In this document: positions 55,314 through 63,897 of the stretch, one piece after another
Layout: every line of letters begins with the position of its first letter
How positions within the stretch are numbered: position 1 is the stretch's first letter
From: Advenella incenata
Lineage (GTDB): Bacteria; Pseudomonadota; Gammaproteobacteria; Burkholderiales; Burkholderiaceae_B
Assembly: GCF_004217095.1 (NCBI RefSeq)
Contig: NZ_SHKO01000004.1
Location: 248,001 to 312,000 of the forward strand
Direction of reading: 5' to 3'
DNA: 64,000 nt
Position numbers and translations under genes: made by a program
The notes under the pieces: generated by a model
What the model was told of the DNA's origin: nothing
What the model saw: the letters and a program-made list of their open reading frames with translations, nothing else
Database searches by the model: none

Positions 55314-55676
55314 ATGAAATACATAGGCGCGTGCCACTGCAATGCAGTCAGATTCGCATTCGATGCAGACATTAATGAAGTGGTTAGCTGTAACTGTACG
55401 TTGTGTTCCAAGCGCGCTGCCCTCATGCTTTCCGTTCAAATGGAAAGCTTTGACGTCACTGGTGGTCGGGAGGGGATGCGGGAGTATCGCTGGAATACAG
55501 GAACAGCTCGACACTATTTCTGCGGACAGTGTGGAATCTATATATTTCATCAACGCAGAAGCGATCCGTCGATGCTCAGTGTTAATGCAAATTGTGTGAT
55601 AGGGTTGGACATACAAGGTTTGCCAGTACGGCATGTCGACGGCAAAAGCAGATCCGAAGCACAGCAAGCCAACTGA
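55314..55676 (+). CDS. GFA-family zinc protein (glutathione-dependent formaldehyde-activating-like)
   Basis: A 120-residue protein of the GFA fold. Its zinc-binding cysteines appear in GACHCNAVRF near residues 5-14, CNCTLC near 31-36 and FCGQCGIY near 77-84. Family members bind structural and catalytic zinc; most are of unknown function despite the name. I take the ATG at 55314 because relatives begin with MKYIGACHC; an ATG two codons earlier is possible and the longer upstream frame is not conserved. Two more GFA genes lie at the right end of the window. Confidence 0.82.
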   Translation: MKYIGACHCNAVRFAFDADINEVVSCNCTLCSKRAALMLSVQMESFDVTGGREGMREYRWNTGTARHYFCGQCGIYIFHQRRSDPSMLSVNANCVIGLDIQGLPVRHVDGKSRSEAQQAN

Positions 55677-55847
55677 AGGCAGACCGGCTATCCCGTGGTA
55701 TCACGGTGGTTCGCAAAGGCCCCTTAATGGAGGCTATCCGGGCCAGGCTGCTGGATCGAGCCAATTGGATGCAGGTTGCACAAGCTTAGTCGCTTTGAGG
55801 CCAATTGGGTAATAGTTACATTCCCTCAGACGGGTCTATTTCGCTTT

Positions 55848-56177
55848 CTATCCCAACTCATGGGTCTGGCGATCGCAGCTTGACATCGTTCGGACGCTGC
55901 CATGTGGCCGTTTGTCCAGCGATGTACCTTCATCATTGATTTTGAAATGCTGGGACTTATTCTGTTCGCACAGTTCCAGGAATGCGGTATCAAGGGCGAA
56001 ATGGTCTGCTTCGAACGCTGATTCATACACCGTTACGGTGCCGCCACTGTTGAGATAAAACTTGAATATATCGCCTTGCACCGACGGCATTGTATATTGA
56101 GGCCCATTCCGATACCTCCCAACAAATAGATTAGGCGACCGGGTCAACTGCTGATTAGCCCATTGAAAGAAATTCAC
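55848..56177 (-). CDS. hypothetical protein, 109 residues
   Basis: I do not recognise a family. The protein starts NFFQWANQQLTRSPNLFVG and has a central hydrophilic beta-rich part (GDIFKFYLNSGGTVTVYESA). It has no signal or membrane segment. The GTG start at 56177 has AAGGAGATGTA directly upstream, a strong ribosome-binding site, which supports it as a real gene. It lies alone in the accessory region between GFA and the broken repeat copy. Confidence 0.5.
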   Translation of the reverse strand: MNFFQWANQQLTRSPNLFVGRYRNGPQYTMPSVQGDIFKFYLNSGGTVTVYESAFEADHFALDTAFLELCEQNKSQHFKINDEGTSLDKRPHGSVRTMSSCDRQTHELG

Positions 56178-56223
56178 TACATCTCCTTGTTCAAGTAACC
56201 ACTATACACCGTTCTCACCAGGC

Positions 56224-56249
56224 AAAAAAAACCAGCCGTCAAGGCTGGT
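56224..56249 (-). terminator. intrinsic terminator downstream of the broken repeat copy
   Basis: On the minus strand ACCAGCC TTGAC GGCTGGT is followed by seven T. It would end minus-strand transcription coming from the pseudogene at 56366-56546. Confidence 0.75.
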
Positions 56250-56365
56250 AAATCACCCAAACAACAGGTGAGGAGACAGGCCAATTATAAGGCCTGGCGG
56301 GATCGGGGATATTCAAGGATCGTTAATTTTCTGAGTGCTTGCTGCCAGGCACAACAGGGCGCCCA

Positions 56366-56546
56366 GCATATGCCTTTTGGAAAAATCAATCCAGTCCTGG
56401 CAAAATTGAAGAGCATCGAGGTGAGCGATACCTGTCGATGGGCGCCTGTCTTGCATATGTGTTCTCCATAGTCATCGTAGAAAGCTTCCGTAGAGGCATT
56501 CCATTCGGGAGGAGGGGATTTCTTGCTTGCCGATTGTCTGGCAATG
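56366..56546 (-). pseudogene. truncated, frameshifted copy of the hypothetical gene at 62244-62612
   Basis: This 181-base segment matches 62396-62577 closely in the same orientation, including the stretch CATTCGGGAGGAGGGGATTT. One A of the CGAAGG run is missing here (CGAGG), so the frame is broken. The N-terminal start and the C-terminal third of the intact gene are absent. It is the left member of a pair of direct repeats around the CoA-transferase module. Confidence 0.85.
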
Positions 56547-56602
56547 GTAACGGTCTGCGGAGGCTGCTGTTTTGCTAGCCCCGACAGACTTATAAAAACA
56601 AT

Positions 56603-57829
56603 TCAGATTACACGTTCGGTGCGTAATTGCTCGAGTTCCGACATGCCATATCCCAGCAGCCTTCGGTATAGTTCCTGATTATGTTCTCCCACAGCGGGTG
56701 CTGCACTCGAAATCTTGCCCGGTGTTCGGGACATTTTGGGAACAATGCCTTGCATCCGTAGGGGCCCTAACTTTGGATGCTCGATAGTCACAATATTTTC
56801 TCTCGCCTTGTATTGTGGATGCTTTGCTATATCCTCTATGGTTAACACAGTCGAAAAGGGAATGCCATTGGCTTGCAGGGCCTCGTGAACTTGTTGAGCT
56901 GGCGTATTTTTCATCCAATCGGCAACAATCTGATTTAGTTCCTCAATGTGACCAAACCTAAGCTCGTGATTGGCATAGCGCGGATCGTCAGTCATTTCCT
57001 GCTTCTCCATTGCAATACACAGTCGTCGAAAAAGAGTGTCTCCTGATATCGTCATGATGGTATATCGTCCATCGGAGGTCTCAAAGGTGCTTCCGGGTGC
57101 CGCTCCAAAATGTACATTTCCCGTGCGCTCCCGAATTAAACCAAGCTGATCGAATGCAGCAACCATTGAATCGCTGAATCGGAACATGGATTCATAGAGC
57201 GCAAGATCAATCTGCTGGCCTTCACCGCCGCGCACATCTCTGTAGTATAGTGCCATCATAACGGAAAAGGCGCCCATTAATGCAGTTGAATAGTCAGCGA
57301 TGGATGTGCCAACGCGTACCGGAGGGCGATCAGCAAATCCCGTCATTCCCATCACACCACTGAATGCAAGACCTATCCTATCGTATCCAGCTCGGTTTGC
57401 AAGTGGTCCACTCTGGCCAAATCCCGAAACGCTCAGCATGATCAGGCGGGGATTGACGCCCGACAAATTTTCATAGTCAAGATTCCATTTCTCAAGTGTG
57501 CCGGGCCTGAAATTTTCCACGACCACATCGACCTCTTTGACTAGTTTTCGCAAGATTTCTTGTCCTCGTGCTTGCCGCAGGTCAAGCGTGATAGATTTCT
57601 TATTCCGTCCATCCACGTTCCACCATAGACTTTCGCCTTTTGAGAATGGACCTACGCCACGAATTGTATCGCCGACACCTGGCTGTTCTACTTTAATGAC
57701 CTCAGCACCAAAGTCTGCCATCAGTGTGCCCGCGACCGGACCAGCAATCATTGTTCCGAGATCTAGGACTTTGATCCCAGCCAGTGGGCCAGCTGACTCC
57801 GAGAGTGCTTGTTGTTTATCATTCGACAT
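56603..57829 (-). CDS. CaiB/BaiF family CoA transferase
   Basis: A 408-residue class III CoA transferase. GIKVLDLGTMIAGPVAGTLM near 18-37, VVVENFRPGTLEKWNLDY near 102-119 and the catalytic Asp in SIADYSTALMG (about residue 179) are all present. Such enzymes move CoA between carboxylic acids, for example formyl-, succinyl- or carnitinyl-CoA. It lies after the Bug gene (11 bases) and the crotonase gene on the minus strand. AGGAAATAATT precedes the ATG. It likely activates the acid captured by the Bug receptor (inference). Confidence 0.9.
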   Translation of the reverse strand: MSNDKQQALSESAGPLAGIKVLDLGTMIAGPVAGTLMADFGAEVIKVEQPGVGDTIRGVGPFSKGESLWWNVDGRNKKSITLDLRQARGQEILRKLVKEVDVVVENFRPGTLEKWNLDYENLSGVNPRLIMLSVSGFGQSGPLANRAGYDRIGLAFSGVMGMTGFADRPPVRVGTSIADYSTALMGAFSVMMALYYRDVRGGEGQQIDLALYESMFRFSDSMVAAFDQLGLIRERTGNVHFGAAPGSTFETSDGRYTIMTISGDTLFRRLCIAMEKQEMTDDPRYANHELRFGHIEELNQIVADWMKNTPAQQVHEALQANGIPFSTVLTIEDIAKHPQYKARENIVTIEHPKLGPLRMQGIVPKMSRTPGKISSAAPAVGEHNQELYRRLLGYGMSELEQLRTERVI

Positions 57830-57840
57830 AATTATTTCCT

Positions 57841-58812
57841 TTAGTTGGTCGTTGCACCTGATTGACGAACGATTTCACCCCATTTTGCAACTTCCTGTTT
57901 CACTCGTTTATTAGCCACATCAGGACCTTTGTTTACGATCACGAGTCCCTGATCAATAAGTGGTTTCTGGAAGTCCGTCGAATTGATGGTCTCTTGGGCA
58001 GCTTTGTGCAAAATATCAATGACCTCGCGCGGAGTGGTTGCGGGAGCGCCAACTGACATCCAGGAAGTGGCCTCATAGCCAGCCCAGCCTGCTTCATCAA
58101 GCGTAGGAACATCGGCCAAGAACTTAGAGCGCTCCTTTCCTGCTTGAGCTAATGCCCGCGCTTTGCCTGCGTTGATTTGCTGCATTGCTAGAAATATTGT
58201 GTCAAATACCAAGTCGGTTTGTCCTGCAAGTGTTGACATGACGGCCGGAGCACTTCCCTGGTAAGGCACGTGTGTCATCTTAATGTCTTTCATACTTGTG
58301 AACATCGCTGTAGCAAGATGAGGCGTTCCTCCTACGCCAGATGATGCATATGTTAATTTTCCTGGTTCCTTCTTAGATATTTCTACAATATCGTTAACTG
58401 ATTTCAGAGGAGAGTCCTTTCTGACAATTATCACGACAGGGGCTTCGACTACATCCACCACCATCGTAAAGTCCTCTAGTGTTTTATATGGAATTTTCTT
58501 GTATAGAGTATCGTTGATGGCAAACGGAGGAGTCATCCATAGCAGCGTATAGCCATCCGACGAGCTGCGCGCGACGGTGTCGGTGCCGATAATTGTGCCG
58601 CCGCCGCCTTTGTTCTCAACAACAACGGGCTCGCCTAGACGTTCACCCATTCCCTTGGCCAGTAAGCGGGCCACGCTATCTGATGTTCCCCCTGCGGGAA
58701 ACGGCACAACCAGCCGAATTGGCCGATCAGGAAAGGATTTGGCTGCTGCCAGTGTGGCTGAGGTAAAGAAAAAAAAGCCTGTAATGCCTACAACAAATTT
58801 GCGAAAATCCAT
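57841..58812 (-). CDS. Bug-family solute receptor of the CoA module
   Basis: A 323-residue periplasmic receptor. The signal MDFRKFVVGITGFFFFTSAT ends near AAAKS. IRLVVPFPAGGTSDSVAR, VVVENKGGGGTIIGT and THVPYQGSAPAVMSTLAG are family hallmarks. GGAGACATC upstream of the ATG at 58812 supports this start over one five codons earlier. It lies between the crotonase and CoA transferase genes, so it is embedded in their operon. Confidence 0.92.
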   Translation of the reverse strand: MDFRKFVVGITGFFFFTSATLAAAKSFPDRPIRLVVPFPAGGTSDSVARLLAKGMGERLGEPVVVENKGGGGTIIGTDTVARSSSDGYTLLWMTPPFAINDTLYKKIPYKTLEDFTMVVDVVEAPVVIIVRKDSPLKSVNDIVEISKKEPGKLTYASSGVGGTPHLATAMFTSMKDIKMTHVPYQGSAPAVMSTLAGQTDLVFDTIFLAMQQINAGKARALAQAGKERSKFLADVPTLDEAGWAGYEATSWMSVGAPATTPREVIDILHKAAQETINSTDFQKPLIDQGLVIVNKGPDVANKRVKQEVAKWGEIVRQSGATTN

Positions 58813-58969
58813 GATGTCTCCAATCAATGATAATTTGCGTATTGTTCAAGCGAGTGTGTACCGGGTGAGCGCCGGTCACACCTGTATGTCTATCCAGTTG
58901 AATTTTTGCTCTGTTCGAGCTTGATGTTCTCTTGAAGTCCTTAGTGGGACTTGCTGAATCTTTTAAGGC

Positions 58970-59719
58970 TCATCGGCCTTGAAAAATAGGCTTTCTACGC
59001 TCACGATAAGCTTGAAATCCCTCCTTGATATCCTCGCTTTGAGCGATTTCGTCGATATCCGCGCTTGCCAAGCCAAAAAGCTCGGTAGGTCCGCGCGGCA
59101 ATACCCCATTGACGACGAATCTTTTTAGAAGTTTTAGTACTAACGGCGCCATGGAAGCGAGCTCGCGCGCTAGCTCGAGTGCCCGATCCACGTGCTGCCC
59201 TGGTGAAACGACTTCGTTGATCAAGCCAACGTTCTGTGCTCTTTCAGCGTCGACTATCCTTGCTAACAGTATGATTTCCATCGCAACTTTATGTGGAATC
59301 CGTGCTGCAAGCCCCGCTATAACACCTTGAGCAAGGCCCAGTTTTGCTTCTGGGTAATAGAATTTCGCATCCGTCGTTGCTACAACCAAATCGCTCATCA
59401 TGGCCATGACCAATCCGCCGCCGACGCACCAACCGGATACTGCACTTATGACAGGTTTTTCGGTTTTGATGCCTATTGTTGGAATACAGCGCCAGAGCTG
59501 AGGAACGTCGTCCACATCTGCGCCGGCACTAAATGCCTCGACACCGGCTCCGGTAATTACAGCTACCCGCTGTTCAGACATGTCAAACTTTGCAAATTCA
59601 TCTTGAAGCGTTTTAGCCGTATTTGAGCAAATCGCATTGCGTCTGGATTCCCTGTTAATCGTGAAGAGGGAAACACCATCTTCAAAATTTTCCACCAAGA
59701 CTATTTTTTCATCCTTCAT
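58970..59719 (-). CDS. enoyl-CoA hydratase/isomerase family protein
   Basis: A 249-residue crotonase-fold protein. SLFTINRESRRNA near 17-29, AFSAGADVDDVPQLW near 62-76 (oxyanion hole), VSGWCVGGGLVMAMMSDLVV near 94-113 and FYYPEAKLGLAQGV are visible. The Glu in the PEAKLG segment matches one catalytic position of hydratases. ACAGGAGGAAGTT before the ATG is a very strong ribosome-binding site. It is the first gene of the minus-strand CoA module, divergent from the IclR gene. Confidence 0.88.
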   Translation of the reverse strand: MKDEKIVLVENFEDGVSLFTINRESRRNAICSNTAKTLQDEFAKFDMSEQRVAVITGAGVEAFSAGADVDDVPQLWRCIPTIGIKTEKPVISAVSGWCVGGGLVMAMMSDLVVATTDAKFYYPEAKLGLAQGVIAGLAARIPHKVAMEIILLARIVDAERAQNVGLINEVVSPGQHVDRALELARELASMAPLVLKLLKRFVVNGVLPRGPTELFGLASADIDEIAQSEDIKEGFQAYRERRKPIFQGR

Positions 59720-59867
59720 AACTTCCTCCTGTGGTTGGACAACTTATTTATTTGCAAAAATAAAAATTGTTCTATATAATGGAAAGCATATCCTATAATT
59801 TAAAGTCTATCACGCGCATATTGGTAGGTCAATGTCTGCGCGTCGTTAGCTTTTCCATGGAGCTCGC

Positions 59868-60611
59868 ATGAACAATACGCTCAACACAGGTTTGCGATTG
59901 ATTGAGATTCTTGCTGCTAGCCCGCATCCTATGGGCATAACGGAAATAGCGAATAAAATCTCAATCGGAAAAAGTAACGCTCATCGCATACTGCAAGCTC
60001 TCGTGGAAGAGGGGTATGCATTGAAGGATGATGCAAGCAGGACTTATCGCGCCTCGCTCAAGATCTGGGCAGTTGGGCATTCTGTCCTGATGGGATTGAA
60101 TGTGAGAACTGTGGCGCCGCCATTTATGACTTCGCTTCTGGAAACAACTCGGGAAACTATTGTTTTGTCCGTGCTTGATGGCATAGAGGTGATTTACATC
60201 GATAAACTGGATAGCCCCGAAGCTGTTCATATCTACGCGCCTGTCGGTCAGCGAGCCCCTGCATTTTGTATGGCGACAGGCAAGGCGTTGCTAGCATATT
60301 CCGATGCTGCTGTAGTTCAAGCAAGTCTAGACTCGGTCCACAACTATCCGGGCCGGGATTCAATTGATCCAGTTGTATTCGAAAAAAAATTGCAGGAGAT
60401 AAGGGTGAGGGGTTATGCGCTCAACCCCGGAGAGTGGCGAGAAGGCGCATGGGGTGTAGCTGCGCCGATCTTTGATGCAACCGGAGCAGCAGTTGCAGCC
60501 ATTGGCGTATCAGGGCCCAAAAGCCGCATCTCCGAAAACATGGAAAGTATCATTATTCCTGCGATCGTTGCGACGGCACGAAATATTTCGATGGAATTAG
60601 CTTGTGGTTAA
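59868..60611 (+). CDS. IclR-family regulator of the CoA module
   Basis: A 247-residue IclR regulator. The winged helix-turn-helix reads MGITEIANKISIGKSNAHRI near 22-41. The effector domain has YAPVGQRAPAFCMATGKALL near 123-142 and REGAWGVAAPIFDATGAAV. It is divergent from the crotonase-Bug-CoA transferase operon, 148 bp away, and precedes a second CoA-transferase-family gene on its own strand. It probably controls both sides. Confidence 0.9.
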   Translation: MNNTLNTGLRLIEILAASPHPMGITEIANKISIGKSNAHRILQALVEEGYALKDDASRTYRASLKIWAVGHSVLMGLNVRTVAPPFMTSLLETTRETIVLSVLDGIEVIYIDKLDSPEAVHIYAPVGQRAPAFCMATGKALLAYSDAAVVQASLDSVHNYPGRDSIDPVVFEKKLQEIRVRGYALNPGEWREGAWGVAAPIFDATGAAVAAIGVSGPKSRISENMESIIIPAIVATARNISMELACG

Positions 60612-60921
60612 GAGACTAATGGAAAGATATTAGCCAGCTTTTCATAACGCGTCGTTTGCTATATGGCTAAATTAGGCTGGTAGAAGATTTATTGTTGTTT
60701 TCTCTATGCGCTAGAATCGTTGAAAATTCGGTAGTTTGGGTGAAAGTTAAATTATTAGTATCTGGGGGGGAATCGGTATTCTGGAACGACGTTTCCCTAC
60801 CCAAATGGCATTGTTGGCTGTTGGATGCTTAAAAAAATCTATGTTCCTTTTATTCACAATACAGTCAGCGATGCCGGGTCAATACGAGTGGTAATCGCCT
60901 AAATTTTTTGCAAATCTACTT
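60612..60921. other. 310-bp gap before the racemase-like gene
   Basis: No ORF is evident. The stretch is AT-rich with a short G-run (GGGGGGG near 60764-60770). It probably holds the promoter of the downstream racemase-like gene, but no consensus boxes stand out. Confidence 0.35.
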
Positions 60922-61992
60922 ATGACGAAAAAATCTGTACTGGCGGGCGTTCGAATAGTGGAATTTTCAGCGATAGGACCAGTACCCTGGGCGGCAATGG
61001 TACTGGCAGATATGGGTGCCGATGTCGTCCGAATTGTGAAGGAGGGTACCAAACACGACACGGCCATGTTGAGAGGCCGACGGGTCCTGCAAGTGGATTT
61101 AAAAACTGAGTGTGGAGTAAATGATGCGAAGCAGGTAATTCAACGAGCGGACATTCTGCTCGAAGGCATGCGTCCTAAGGTTATGGAAAGACTCGGGCTC
61201 GGTCCGTCAGTATGTTTCCAGCTAAATCCAAAATTGGTCTATGGGCGGATGACAGGATGGGGTCAGTCCGGCCCCTTGGCCCAGACCGCTGGCCACGATA
61301 TCAATTATATTGCGCTGACGGGCGCGTTACATGCAATTGGACGAGAAAAGCCGGTGCCGCCGCTGAATTTGATCGGCGATTATGGCGGTGGTGCTACCTT
61401 TTTGCTCATTGGTGTGCTGGCAGCATTCGCAAAAGTACGAGCAGGTGGAGAAGGACAAGTGGTGGATGCTGCGATGGTAGATGGCGCTGCGCTTCTCATG
61501 GCACTGCAGTACGAACGATTGGCGTCTGGCGAATGGCGAGACCAGAGAGAGTCAAACGTTCTTGATGGGGGAGCTCCTTGGTATGATGTTTACGAGACAC
61601 TTGATGGAAAATACATTGCTCTGGGTGCTATTGAGCCGCAATTTTATCAGGAGTTGCTCAATGGTCTTGGGCTATCTGCCAGCGAGTTGCCTGATCGAAA
61701 GTGTCGTGAAAACTGGCCGGTGCTGCGCCGCATTTTCGCCGACCGTATTATGAGTCGTACACGGCAGGATTGGGAAAGCTGCTTTGCCGGTACGGATGCT
61801 TGCGTATCTCCAGTGCTGTCGATGAAGGAAGCACCAGAACACCCGCACAACGCAGCCAGAAGTATTTTTGAGCAATGCAAGGGAGCGTATGTACCAATGG
61901 TCGCACCTCGATTTAGCTCAATGGAAAATCAAATGGCAGAACATACAGAGAACATTACGTTAGGCAGGATATTAGAGCAGTGGGCGCAGTAA
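60922..61992 (+). CDS. alpha-methylacyl-CoA racemase-like CoA transferase family protein
   Basis: A 356-residue member of the CaiB/BaiF family, closest to alpha-methylacyl-CoA racemases. GRMTGWGQSGPLAQTAGHDI near 108-127 carries His at about 125, and NLIGDYGGG near 149-157 carries Asp at about 153, matching the His/Asp pair of the mycobacterial racemase. It therefore more likely epimerises 2-methyl-branched acyl-CoAs than transfers CoA. Together with the CoA transferase and crotonase it suggests degradation of a branched or chiral acid. Confidence 0.87.
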   Translation: MTKKSVLAGVRIVEFSAIGPVPWAAMVLADMGADVVRIVKEGTKHDTAMLRGRRVLQVDLKTECGVNDAKQVIQRADILLEGMRPKVMERLGLGPSVCFQLNPKLVYGRMTGWGQSGPLAQTAGHDINYIALTGALHAIGREKPVPPLNLIGDYGGGATFLLIGVLAAFAKVRAGGEGQVVDAAMVDGAALLMALQYERLASGEWRDQRESNVLDGGAPWYDVYETLDGKYIALGAIEPQFYQELLNGLGLSASELPDRKCRENWPVLRRIFADRIMSRTRQDWESCFAGTDACVSPVLSMKEAPEHPHNAARSIFEQCKGAYVPMVAPRFSSMENQMAEHTENITLGRILEQWAQ

Positions 61993-62243
61993 TTGGATGA
62001 TTTAGATGAGTTTTTGACCTTACTAACTCCGATGTTAGCGAGTAAACTATCAGGCGGTAATGTCGGCAGATATGGCTCTGCATTCTTTCATTTTACTTGG
62101 CATCGGCAGCAGAGTCAGGGCCGTTATGCAGGCTAACGATGATCGATCGCAGAGCAGACAAAACATGATTTTGTCGTGCCGTTAACTAAAGCAATGGCAT
62201 GAAAATGAATGCGTTTCCCTGGCGAAGGTAAATAGTCGCCAGG

Positions 62244-62612
62244 TTATAGAAACGCGCCGGTGTTTGGTCGCGTTTCCCAGCCCCCGTCATAAGGCACCCA
62301 GCCCATAACCGGTTCATTGGTTTTTTTATTGATTCTGGGCATGCCATGTTTGTCGGTCACCTGGCCACGATACATGATTTTAAGACCACGCGTGCGCATA
62401 TGCTTTTTGGCAAGATCAATCCAGTCCTGGCAAAATTGCGGGGCATCGAAGGTGAGCGATACCTGTCGATGGGCCCCTGTCTTGTATATGTGTTCTTCGT
62501 AGTCGTCGTAGAAAGCCTCCGTAGAAGCATTCCATTCGGGAGGAGGGGATTTCTTGCTTGCCGATTGTCTGGCAATGACATCTGTCATGCCGAATACACA
62601 AAATGCACTCAT
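62244..62612 (-). CDS. hypothetical protein, intact copy of the flanking repeat
   Basis: A 122-residue protein I do not recognise. It is hydrophilic with a Trp/Tyr-rich middle (PPPEWNASTEAFYDDYEEHI) and a conserved-looking C-terminus (GMPRINKKTNEPVMGWVPYD). The first ~8 residues before an internal ATG at 62588 are hydrophobic and may not be translated. Part of it is duplicated in broken form at 56366-56546. The style is reminiscent of small phage- or plasmid-borne proteins, but no function can be claimed. Confidence 0.55.
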   Translation of the reverse strand: MSAFCVFGMTDVIARQSASKKSPPPEWNASTEAFYDDYEEHIYKTGAHRQVSLTFDAPQFCQDWIDLAKKHMRTRGLKIMYRGQVTDKHGMPRINKKTNEPVMGWVPYDGGWETRPNTGAFL

Positions 62613-62761
62613 TGCTTTTACATCAGGTGGGGAAGGGTAAAGATGCGAGATTTTATATGCGACCCGCAGTTAAAGCAAATGGTAACGCCTCACTTACCTG
62701 ATACGGGCTCCTAGCGCACGCAATCGCGTCTGACCGCCTCCTGTCATTCCTTGACCTTGGG

Positions 62762-63094
62762 TTACCACGGCTGTTCCAGCGGCCACACCTCAACGACACC
62801 GTGCGCGACAGCGCAGGGGGTTCGTGACACCATCTCGATGGCCTCGGCCATGTCTTTGGCCTCTATGATGGCGAAGCCGGCCACCGGCAGGGATGATCTC
62901 ATGAATGGTTCGTTCGTCGTTATAACTTGGGCCGCGTCGGCATTGCGCACCTGCACAGGGCGGCCCGCAATACCCATCAATACGCCGGCTTGCTGTAATT
63001 TTGCGTCGTGCGCATGGGCAGCGTTTCGGATGTCGACTGCGGTGCGATCGTAGCCTTCCCGATCCCCATATCCGATAGTTACAAATTTGGGCAT
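62762..63094 (-). CDS. YCII-domain (DGPF-like) protein
   Basis: A 110-residue protein. MPKFVTIGYGDREGYDRT at the start, GIAGRPVQVRN near 42-52 and GFAIIEAKDMAEAIEMVSRT near 72-91 are typical of the YCII/DGPF ferredoxin-like fold. Members are small cytoplasmic proteins, often encoded beside ECF sigma factors; some act in chloroaromatic breakdown, but most have no known reaction. AGGAGACGAGCT lies upstream of the ATG. It stands alone here. Confidence 0.8.
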   Translation of the reverse strand: MPKFVTIGYGDREGYDRTAVDIRNAAHAHDAKLQQAGVLMGIAGRPVQVRNADAAQVITTNEPFMRSSLPVAGFAIIEAKDMAEAIEMVSRTPCAVAHGVVEVWPLEQPW

Positions 63095-63366
63095 AGCTCG
63101 TCTCCTATAGTTGGCTTAGGCAAGGGCTTGTTTACAAGCCTCTCACCATAAATCATACATCAACACTAACGGGGACAGCCGATCCAACGCGCTTGCGCAA
63201 TGGCGCATGTTGAATGTCTGACGGTAGGTGATCGCACGGCGGTTGCCGACTGACTGATGGCGCTGGGTGCGGGTTTAGCGCGGGCGCATCAAACACGACA
63301 TGGCAGAGCAGATCAAAACTGGTTCAGCTTCGCCTGTTATTATTGATCAACTGACAGGAGTGAAAA

Positions 63367-63768
63367 ATGGCCAAGCTTCAGGGAAGTTGCCTCTGTAAAG
63401 GTATTCGATATCAAATAAACGGACCGTTAACCGGGGCGTTGAACTGCCATTGTTCTATGTGCCGTAAGGCACATGGTGCTGCTTTTCGAAGTCGGGCAAG
63501 GGTTTGGGCACGAGATTTTGAATTTTTGCAAGGCGAAAAATTAATGAAATTTTACGAATCTTCACCAGGAACGCATCGCGGGTTTTGCGGCAACTGTGGC
63601 TCTCCCATACTCAGCAAATTCGATGACGATAAGTCTTGCTATGGATTGCCGCTGGGTGGCCTGGATTCTGACCCAGGTATCAAACCTGAGTTGCACGTGT
63701 ATGTTAGTGACAAAGCACCATGGCACGATATTACCGATGGCCTACCGAAATTTAGCGAAGGGGTTTAG
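63367..63768 (+). CDS. GFA-family zinc protein
   Basis: A 133-residue GFA protein with zinc ligands in GSCLCKGIRY near 6-15, CHCSMC near 27-32 and FCGNCGSP near 73-80. It ends with the DKAPWHDITDGLPKF motif common to the family. ACAGGAGTGAAAA precedes the ATG. The next gene at 63898 is another GFA member in the same direction, so the two may be co-transcribed. Confidence 0.87.
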   Translation: MAKLQGSCLCKGIRYQINGPLTGALNCHCSMCRKAHGAAFRSRARVWARDFEFLQGEKLMKFYESSPGTHRGFCGNCGSPILSKFDDDKSCYGLPLGGLDSDPGIKPELHVYVSDKAPWHDITDGLPKFSEGV

Positions 63769-63897
63769 AGACGAATAACACATCTGAATACGGCGAGAGG
63801 ATTTGCAAGTCGATGAATTAAGAATCACAAAGAAAATAGATCTGCTGGGATACTGACCGAGTAATCGATTCGAATTTCATAAGGGTGGGGTGAAAAA

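Noticed and set aside
56366-62577. The 181-bp direct repeats as insertion-sequence ends
   Set aside because: The repeated DNA is part of a protein-coding gene, lacks inverted ends and contains no transposase signal; it is treated as a gene duplication.
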